Source: Chitinophagales bacterium
GTDB lineage: Bacteria > Bacteroidota > Bacteroidia > Chitinophagales > JADIYW01
Direction of reading: 5' to 3'
Length of the DNA: 5,324 bases
NCBI GenBank assembly: GCA_020848315.1
Contig: JADLAH010000008.1
Location: forward strand, 1 to 5,324
Positions 1-5,324 of this stretch are shown here, one piece after another. Under the pieces are notes generated by a model, which was not told where the DNA came from, ran no database searches, and saw only the letters and a program-made list of their open reading frames with translations. Positions within the stretch are counted from its first letter, which is position 1, and every line of letters starts with the position of its first letter. Position numbers and translations under genes: made by a program.

Positions 1-1
1 A

Positions 2-1705
2 AAAGATAAAAGCAAAAAAGGCGGTAGCAAAGCGCAAAGCGAAGCTCCTCTGACCAAAGCGGATATTGAATTACAAGCCATCTTCATAGAAGGGATGCAG
101 GCATACCTGCTCGGCAATCCGCAGGATGCCGTAGCCAAATTCAACGAAGTGCTGCGCCGCGACCCTAAAAATGATGCAGCCCTCTACCAACTGGCCAAGA
201 TTGCCTTTGAATCCGGCAATATGGACAAGGCGATTCAGTATGCGCAGAGTGCTATCCGCATCAATCCGAACAACGAATATTATTACCAGTACCTGGCAGA
301 AGCCAAAGGTGAAAAACAGGATTTTGACGGGGCTTCCAAAACTTATGAAACCTTGCTGAAACTCAAACCCAAAGAATACGATTACTATTACGACTGGGCT
401 TATATGCTGGCCAAGGCCGGAAAATACAAAGAGGCCATCGACGTCTATAATCTGCTGGAACAGAAAACCGGTGTGCAGGAAGAGATTATCTTTCAGAAAC
501 AGCCGATGTACATCAAACTGGGAAGAGTGGACGAAGCGGTCGCGGATGTAGAGAAACTGGTAAAAATTTATCCCGCTGACGCCCGCTATCTCCTGCTGAT
601 TGGGGAAATGTATGAAGCCAACGAAATGTATGACAAAGCGATTCAAACCTATTATCGCGCGCTGAAAGTCGACTCCAACTACATCGAATCCTATTTGTCG
701 CTCGCCGAAGTATTCAGAAAAAAAGGCAATGAAAAAGAATATCAGCGATTGGTCAAACAGGCGTTTTCCAACCCCAAACTGGATATCGACTCCAAGATTG
801 TAACGTTTATTCCATACATCGAACGCCTTTCTAAAGATACCAGTCTGAGCGAAGAAGTGATGCAGATGGCTGAGATGATTGAAAAAGCGCATCCCGATGA
901 TGTAAAAGCCATAACGGCAAAAGCCGATGTGCTCTATAATTCCGGCAAGAAAAAAGAGGCACAGGCCTATTACGAAAAATCTATCGGACTCACCGATGTA
1001 CCGGCTACTGTCTGGATTCAGATGTATATCCTTGATACGGAACTGGAAGATTTCGATCACTTGATGGCATATACCCAAAAGGGAATAGCTGCCAATCCCA
1101 AAGATCCGTTCGGCTATTTCTATCACGCGATTGCCTGTCAGCAAAAAAAATCTTATCAGCAGGCGGCGGATGTGTTGCTGAAAGCGTTCTCGGTCTTATC
1201 TGATAAGGAAAGAAAATCAGGTATGCTGACACCTCAACTCAAACTGCAGATGCTTATCACGCTCGGAGATGTGTCCTATGAACTGAAAAATTACGCACGG
1301 TCTGACAGCGCCTACGAGTCTGCACTGGAAATAGATCCGAACAATGCTACGGTGCTGAACAACTACGCTTATTACCTTTCCGAGCGCGATGAAACGATGC
1401 TGGAAAAGGCGGAGCGCATGAGCAAAAAATCCAACCTGCTGGTCGACAATAACTCCGCGTTCCTGGATACCTATGCCTGGATCATGTTCAAGATGAAGAA
1501 CTACGACGAGGCGCTCGACTGGATAGAGGAAGCCATGCAACAAACCGATGCCCGTGAGCGCGCCGAACTCCTGTCGCACTACGGCGATATTCTGTTTAAA
1601 AACGGACAGGTGGAAAAGGCGATTCAGCAATGGCAGAGAGCCATAGAAAAAGGCGGCGACAAGGAGATACTGGAGAAAAAGATAAAAAACAGAAAGATTG
1701 ATTGA
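2..1705 (+). CDS. TPR-repeat protein, partial (5' end outside window)
   Basis: The frame is open from the first bases of the window, so the 567 codons seen are the C-terminal part of a larger protein. The ATG at 95 is very probably internal, because TPR-like sequence and a Lys/Ser-rich stretch (residues 1-15 of the visible part) precede it in frame. Tetratricopeptide repeats follow: residues P55, P89 and P123 end successive repeats at exact 34-residue spacing, and further repeats run to about residue 240. After a more diverged middle, another TPR block occupies about residues 420-567, including the LNNYAYYL motif (near 453-459) and DTYAW (489-493), a pattern seen in many TPR proteins of envelope systems. 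TPR domains bind other proteins, and no catalytic motif is visible. Bacteroidota homologues often have a signal peptide, but that region is not in the window. Co-transcription with the next gene is likely. The exact role is unknown. Confidence 0.9.
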   Translation, partial: KDKSKKGGSKAQSEAPLTKADIELQAIFIEGMQAYLLGNPQDAVAKFNEVLRRDPKNDAALYQLAKIAFESGNMDKAIQYAQSAIRINPNNEYYYQYLAEAKGEKQDFDGASKTYETLLKLKPKEYDYYYDWAYMLAKAGKYKEAIDVYNLLEQKTGVQEEIIFQKQPMYIKLGRVDEAVADVEKLVKIYPADARYLLLIGEMYEANEMYDKAIQTYYRALKVDSNYIESYLSLAEVFRKKGNEKEYQRLVKQAFSNPKLDIDSKIVTFIPYIERLSKDTSLSEEVMQMAEMIEKAHPDDVKAITAKADVLYNSGKKKEAQAYYEKSIGLTDVPATVWIQMYILDTELEDFDHLMAYTQKGIAANPKDPFGYFYHAIACQQKKSYQQAADVLLKAFSVLSDKERKSGMLTPQLKLQMLITLGDVSYELKNYARSDSAYESALEIDPNNATVLNNYAYYLSERDETMLEKAERMSKKSNLLVDNNSAFLDTYAWIMFKMKNYDEALDWIEEAMQQTDARERAELLSHYGDILFKNGQVEKAIQQWQRAIEKGGDKEILEKKIKNRKID

Positions 1706-1739
1706 TGGTCCGGCAGTTTCGCCACAAAATACATCCGGT

Positions 1740-2570
1740 ATGTATTCAGATAAACATCCCTGCAAAGGAATTTCGTTGTACCCGCTGCTGTTCTTAGTGG
1801 CAGCATTCCTGCTGCACGGATGCCGTTCGCCGCAGACAACTACTGTAGGAAAACAGGAAAAATCGCCTGTTCCGCAGACGACACAGCCACTCACCATAAA
1901 AGATACCAATGCGGCTCGCATAATGCAGCAGCTCCGCGATAATTCGATTCATTTCAGCGAACTCACCGCCCGCCTGAAAACAAAAGTCAGCTCACCGGAG
2001 CTCAATCAGAGTTTCACAACTAACATTCGTTGGAAAAAAGGCGAAAAAATCTGGCTGTCAATGTCTATTATTGGCATCGAAGGCGCGCGTGTACTCATCA
2101 CCCGCGACAGCATTCAGATCATGGACAAGATTAATAACCGCTACATTTTGAAACCGATAGATTATATAAGGGAAAAAACATTCGTGCAGCTTTCTTTCGA
2201 TGACATTGAGCAGTTGCTCCTCGGACAGATGCTGTTCGCGGAAGCGGCGGAGGTCAGCTATGCCGCCAATGCCACCAATCATACCCTCAGTTTCGATGGC
2301 GGACGTTTCCTGTCGCATCTGATTTTTGACAAGTCATCCACGCATTTGTCCGGTCAGTATATCACCGATAAAATGTACATGCAGACATTGTCATCGCAAT
2401 ACCAGAATTATCAGCCACAGCTGGGCAAACAATTTCCGATGGACCGCGAACTTAAAATGAGCAGCGGTGTGTCCACGTTCGAAATGATTGCCAAATTTCA
2501 GAGTATCGAAATCAAAGAAAATTTAGAATACCCGTTTTATATAAATCCAGCATTCACCATTGAAAAATAA
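1740..2570 (+). CDS. DUF4292-family lipoprotein (LolA/LolB-like)
   Basis: This 276-residue protein starts at ATG 1740, 34 bases after the TPR gene. A TTG at 1698 is in frame, but it would add 14 residues before an already complete lipoprotein signal. The signal has a hydrophobic core at about residues 13-25 and the lipobox L25-H26-G27-C28, so C28 should be lipidated. A Thr/Pro/Gln-rich linker (about 29-50) leads to a beta-rich domain. That domain contains the segment around IWLSMS (104-109), the GIEGARVLIT segment (112-121) and an LLLGQ motif, which I recognise as typical of DUF4292 proteins of Bacteroidota. From memory, the family resembles the LolA/LolB/LppX fold that holds lipids or lipoprotein acyl chains in a beta-barrel-like cavity; this is recollection, not a search result. 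It probably sits in the outer membrane facing the periplasm. It overlaps the next gene by 11 bases, suggesting coupled translation. The biochemical function is not established. Confidence 0.85.
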   Translation: MYSDKHPCKGISLYPLLFLVAAFLLHGCRSPQTTTVGKQEKSPVPQTTQPLTIKDTNAARIMQQLRDNSIHFSELTARLKTKVSSPELNQSFTTNIRWKKGEKIWLSMSIIGIEGARVLITRDSIQIMDKINNRYILKPIDYIREKTFVQLSFDDIEQLLLGQMLFAEAAEVSYAANATNHTLSFDGGRFLSHLIFDKSSTHLSGQYITDKMYMQTLSSQYQNYQPQLGKQFPMDRELKMSSGVSTFEMIAKFQSIEIKENLEYPFYINPAFTIEK

Positions 2571-3942
2571 AACCGACATACACGCTTTGTTCCGCATTTC
2601 CGCTATCGCAGGTGGCCTCCTGCTGTTTTTTATGCTGGCTGTTTCACCCATCATAGCACAGGATAAGAAAGCGACACTGGAAGCGAAGAAGAAAAAATTG
2701 CAGGAAGAAATTCAGTATACGCAGAAAATTCTGACACAAACCAAAGCATCCAAGGATGCGACAATGGCCGATCTCGCCGCGCTGACCAAACAAATAGAAT
2801 TACGTCAGAAACTTATCAAAGAGGTGGAATCGGAAATCGGAGATTACACCGAAAAAATCAATCAGAATGTTGACTCACTGAAAGTGCGGGAGCAACAACT
2901 CCTCCAACTGAAAAAGGAATATGCCGATGCGGTAGTGCGCACCTACAAACAACAAAGATTTGCAGACCAGTTGCTTTTTGTGGTGAGTGCCAATTCTTTC
3001 TCCGAAGCATTGCGCCGCGTAAGCTACCTCCGCAAATACGCGACTTTCCGATCCGTGCAAGCCGCCGAAATATTGCACAAAAAATCGGATATCAGTCAGC
3101 AGATAGCCCAGATTGACGCCAAAAAGAAAACCAAAGAACAGTTGCTGACGGGACAGGTGAAAGAGAAAACGCAACTCAATAAAACTGTCACACAAAAAAA
3201 TGCTGTGGTGCAGACGCTGAAGAAAAAGGAAAAAGATCTGCAGGCGAAAATCATTAAGAAACAAGCGGAATCGAAAAAACTGGATGCACAGATTGAAGCT
3301 ATTATCAAAAAAGAAATAGAAGCGGCGCGCATCGCGGAAGAGAAACGCCAGAAAGAAGAAGCCGCCAAGATAGCTGCTGCAGAAGCGGCTAAGAAAAAGG
3401 CAGCGGAAGAAGCGATTAAGAAAGCGAAAGACGCCGGCAAAGAGCCTTCCAAAGAAGATCTGGCCACTGTCAGCAAGAAAACCACCACCCCGGTGACTAC
3501 CACTGCCACCCCGGAATATACACAGCTGACCTCCAATTTTTACGGCAACAAAGGCAACCTGCCTTGGCCGGTAGAAAAAGGATTTATCAGCAAAGGATTC
3601 GGAAAATACAGCCATCCCGATTTGAGTGGCGTGTCGTTTGAAAACAATGGCATTGACATCCGCACGGATGCCGGCATCGGTGTGCGTTCCGTGTTTGAAG
3701 GAAAAGTGGTGGGGCTCCTGTCTAATCCGACCTTTAAAAATGCCGTCATTATCAGTCACGGTGAGTATTTTACGGTGTATTCCAAGCTCGCTTCCGTCAA
3801 TGTGACCAAAGGCCAGAAAATCAGCACGAAACAGGTAATCGGTACGGCCTACACGGACGAAGATGACATCACCGAAGTGCACCTTGAAGTGTGGAAGGGC
3901 GCCGCCAAACTGAATCCTGCCGACTGGATTTATAAGAAATAA
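2560..3942 (+). CDS. EnvC-like murein hydrolase activator, degenerate LytM (M23) domain
   Basis: This 460-residue exported protein has the layout of EnvC. A signal peptide (hydrophobic about 13-32, likely cleavage after A33 before QD) is followed by coiled coil at about 35-125. Next come the EnvC-like segment LLFVVSANSFSEALRR (138-153), more coiled coil to about 245, a Lys/Ala/Glu-rich helix (about 248-297), a Thr/Pro linker (308-318) and a C-terminal LytM domain (about 330-460). The M23 metal and catalytic positions are mostly lost. The HxxxD motif reads N362-x-x-x-D366, the HxH motif reads E439-V440-H441, and the YAHL histidine is K409. An active endopeptidase is therefore unlikely. In E. 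coli, EnvC with a similarly dead LytM domain activates amidases AmiA and AmiB during division, so a comparable activator role is inferred. The only plausible start that keeps the signal peptide is TTG 2560 (or TTG 2587). The first in-frame ATG, at 2632, would cut into the hydrophobic core. Many databases would label it a peptidoglycan DD-metallopeptidase family protein. Confidence 0.9.
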   Translation: MKNKTDIHALFRISAIAGGLLLFFMLAVSPIIAQDKKATLEAKKKKLQEEIQYTQKILTQTKASKDATMADLAALTKQIELRQKLIKEVESEIGDYTEKINQNVDSLKVREQQLLQLKKEYADAVVRTYKQQRFADQLLFVVSANSFSEALRRVSYLRKYATFRSVQAAEILHKKSDISQQIAQIDAKKKTKEQLLTGQVKEKTQLNKTVTQKNAVVQTLKKKEKDLQAKIIKKQAESKKLDAQIEAIIKKEIEAARIAEEKRQKEEAAKIAAAEAAKKKAAEEAIKKAKDAGKEPSKEDLATVSKKTTTPVTTTATPEYTQLTSNFYGNKGNLPWPVEKGFISKGFGKYSHPDLSGVSFENNGIDIRTDAGIGVRSVFEGKVVGLLSNPTFKNAVIISHGEYFTVYSKLASVNVTKGQKISTKQVIGTAYTDEDDITEVHLEVWKGAAKLNPADWIYKK

Positions 3943-3963
3943 GTTTGCTATCTTGTTGTCGAA

Positions 3964-4545
3964 ATGAAGTTGTTGATACCTAATATCAGGCAATATATTA
4001 TATCCTGCACGCTGCTGAGTGTAGTGTTGCTGGCTTCCTGCGAAGAAAATGACATCGCCAAAGTGAAGGCCATGTTTGATGAAAAGGAAGTGGATGTCGA
4101 AGTGGCCGATAGTGTGCAGTTTATCTACAAAGAAGACCAGTATGCCCGCGCGGTGGTCACCGGAAAAACGGTGAAAAGATATACCCGCACACAGAACAAA
4201 CTCGAGTTTACCGACGGACTCATCGTGCGGTTTTATGACCAGTTGAAGCTGATTTCCGTGCTGAAAGCAGACTTTGCGGAGAACAACGACTCGGAGCAGA
4301 AAGTGCTGGTATCGGGAAATGTGTATATGGAAAGTGCCAAATACGAACGCATGGAAACGCAGGAACTGACCTGGGATATGCGCGCCAAAAGAGTCTATAC
4401 CGATAAAGCCATCAAAATCCGCACACAGGACCATATTATCTACGGCGTCGGCTTCGACTCGGATGAGGACTTTTCTAATTATACCATCCGCAAGGTAAAC
4501 GGAATCGTTTCTGTTTCGGACGACAATAGTTTTAATAACTTCTGA
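3964..4545 (+). CDS. lptC: LPS export protein LptC, lipoprotein form
   Basis: This 193-residue protein resembles LptC, the bitopic component that passes lipopolysaccharide from the inner-membrane ABC transporter LptB2FG to the periplasmic bridge protein LptA. A hydrophobic segment (about 11-24) ends in the lipobox L23-A24-S25-C26, so the protein should be anchored by a lipidated cysteine instead of the transmembrane helix known in E. coli LptC. The mature part is one beta-jellyroll-type domain with family-like segments: DGLIVRFYD (84-92), a conserved G118-N119 turn, LTWD (135-138) and GVGFDSDEDF (161-170), matching the usual GxGFxSNxxF pattern. The ATG lies 21 bases after the EnvC-like stop, with no purine-rich ribosome binding site, as is common in Bacteroidota. 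The length fits the family. Identity is fairly secure from the C-terminal motifs; membrane placement is inferred. Confidence 0.88.
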   Translation: MKLLIPNIRQYIISCTLLSVVLLASCEENDIAKVKAMFDEKEVDVEVADSVQFIYKEDQYARAVVTGKTVKRYTRTQNKLEFTDGLIVRFYDQLKLISVLKADFAENNDSEQKVLVSGNVYMESAKYERMETQELTWDMRAKRVYTDKAIKIRTQDHIIYGVGFDSDEDFSNYTIRKVNGIVSVSDDNSFNNF

Positions 4546-4579
4546 CCTTTCCGGGCAACATCGCCTCATTTATTTTTTA

Positions 4580-4587
4580 TATCTTTA
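4580..4587 (+). promoter_or_regulatory. Candidate Bacteroidota -7 promoter element (TATCTTTA)
   Basis: In the 52-base gap before the CNNM gene, TATCTTTA matches seven of the eight positions (counting the two free n positions) of the Bacteroidota -7 consensus TAnnTTTG. It ends 10 bases before the ATG. No convincing -33 TTG is seen about 20 bases upstream, and the surrounding run of T/A could create the match by chance. If real, it would give the CNNM gene a second promoter within the operon, with a very short leader. Confidence 0.3.
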
Positions 4588-4597
4588 CCTTGTAATT

Positions 4598-5324
4598 ATG
4601 CTGGCGACTATCTTACTGATCATACTCACCCTGCTTTTTTCCGCCCTTTTTTCGGGCATAGAAATCGCATTTTTGTCCGCCAACAAACTCAAAGTGGAAC
4701 TGAGCTATCAGCGCGGAACGCTGTCGGGAAAAATCCTGAATGACTATATCAAACATCCTTCCAAGTTTATTGTCACTACGCTGCTGGGCAATAATATCGC
4801 GCTGATTGCATTCGGTATTCTGTCCGCCAAATTGATGGAGCCGCTGCTCGAAGAATATCTGCGTGCCGGTTTTTTTGTGCTGCTGATACAGACGATTATC
4901 TCTACGGTCGTAGTGTTGTTTCTGGGAGAATTCATTCCCAAAGTGATTTTCAAAGTATTTGCCGACAGCATCCTGCCCGTGATGGCGGTGCCATTCCGCA
5001 TCATCCACTGGGTACTCACGCCGGGTGTGTTTATTATCAACGGATTGTCGACGCTGCTCTTCAAACTGGCCGGTGTGAAAGTGTCGGAAACGGATATACA
5101 ATTTACTTCCGTCGATTTGGAAAAGTTCATCAAAGACCATTCTGTCAGCGAAGAAGAAGAGGAGGAAGTGGATACCGAACTATTTGAAAACGCGCTGTAT
5201 CTTAAAAAGCTGCGGGTACGTGATTGCATGGTGCCGCGCCGCGAAATTACGGCAATCGACATCAGCGAACCGGTGGAGGAACTCAAGAAAATCATCATTG
5301 AAACCTACCATTCACGAATTCTGA
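4598..5324 (+). CDS. CNNM/CBS-domain (CorC/HlyC-type) membrane protein, partial (3' end outside window)
   Basis: Translation from ATG 4598 gives 242 uninterrupted codons to the window edge with no stop, so the C-terminus is missing. The N-terminal part is a CNNM (DUF21) membrane domain. It has a hydrophobic first helix (about 1-18), the SGIEIAFLSANK motif (19-30), the LLGNN motif (62-66) in a second helix, a third helix (about 89-109) ending in GEFIPK (110-115, family GExxPK), and hydrophobic segments to about residue 160. An acidic linker with six glutamates (E185-E190) leads to the MVPR motif (211-214), which normally opens the CBS-domain pair. The missing part should hold the rest of the CBS pair and a CorC_HlyC domain. 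Relatives export Mg2+ or other divalent cations, often driven by Na+. Databases often call them hemolysin family protein, and Bacteroidota also have the gliding protein GldE in this family. The ion handled by this protein cannot be told from the sequence. Confidence 0.9.
   Translation, partial: MLATILLIILTLLFSALFSGIEIAFLSANKLKVELSYQRGTLSGKILNDYIKHPSKFIVTTLLGNNIALIAFGILSAKLMEPLLEEYLRAGFFVLLIQTIISTVVVLFLGEFIPKVIFKVFADSILPVMAVPFRIIHWVLTPGVFIINGLSTLLFKLAGVKVSETDIQFTSVDLEKFIKDHSVSEEEEEEVDTELFENALYLKKLRVRDCMVPRREITAIDISEPVEELKKIIIETYHSRIL

Noticed and set aside
71..1144. Open frame of 357 codons on the minus strand opposite the TPR gene
   Set aside because: Its translation has the biased F/I/H composition expected of the reverse complement of Lys/Glu/Asn/Tyr-rich coding sequence. 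The regular 34-residue TPR spacing shows that the + strand is the coding one.
1698..1739. TTG 1698 as the start of the DUF4292 gene
   Set aside because: It would overlap the TPR stop and place 14 extra residues before a lipoprotein signal that is already complete from ATG 1740.
3949..3956. TATCTTGT before lptC as a promoter element
   Set aside because: It matches TAnnTTTG only in part, there is no -33 TTG at a fitting distance, and the gap between the genes is only 21 bases. Read-through from upstream is the simpler explanation.
2875..4569. Long open frame on the minus strand (564 codons) opposite the EnvC-like and lptC genes
   Set aside because: It is an antisense shadow. Its translation is rich in F, R and H with no domain, while the + strand frames have clear signal peptides and family motifs. 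It also spans two real genes and the gap between them.
4546..4597. Rho-independent terminator after lptC
   Set aside because: There is a T-rich run (4573-4578), but I see no GC-rich inverted repeat immediately before it.
4613..5298. Minus-strand open frames opposite the 5' part of the CNNM gene
   Set aside because: The + strand translation from 4598 is uninterrupted and carries the SGxE, GN, GExxPK and MVPR motifs of the CNNM/CBS family. The antisense frames show only low-complexity composition.

Overview
The window looks like core chromosome of a member of the Bacteroidota, possibly a Chitinophagia- or Sphingobacteriia-like lineage. The evidence is protein type and gene order: a large TPR protein, a DUF4292-type lipoprotein, an EnvC-like LytM protein, a lipoprotein form of LptC and a CNNM/CBS membrane protein. 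There are no clear AGGAGG-type ribosome binding sites, and one AT-rich TAnnTTTG-like promoter element is present, both typical of this phylum. The finer placement is a guess.

All five genes lie on the + strand with short gaps or an overlap, so they probably form one operon. (1) 2-1705: 3' part of a TPR-repeat protein whose start lies upstream of the window. (2) 1740-2570: DUF4292 lipoprotein. (3) 2560-3942: secreted coiled-coil plus LytM protein with a degenerate metallopeptidase site, overlapping gene 2 by 11 bases and apparently starting at TTG. (4) 3964-4545: LptC-like lipoprotein of the LPS export machine. (5) 4598-5324: 5' part of a CNNM-domain transporter, cut by the window end. The gaps are 34, -11, 21 and 52 bases. 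The last one holds a possible promoter.

The shared theme is building the cell envelope. LptC belongs to LPS transport. The EnvC-like protein is expected to activate peptidoglycan amidases rather than cut peptidoglycan itself. The DUF4292 lipoprotein resembles the LolA/LolB type of lipid- or lipoprotein-binding protein. The TPR protein is probably an exported or membrane-associated scaffold. The CNNM protein is an inner-membrane protein of the divalent-cation transport family.

I found no mobile element, RNA gene, CRISPR array, phage gene or other sign of an accessory system. I do not see a new system here. The observations most worth checking are the lost zinc and catalytic residues of the LytM domain, the grouping of a LolA/LolB-like lipoprotein with LptC and EnvC, and the non-ATG start of the EnvC-like gene.
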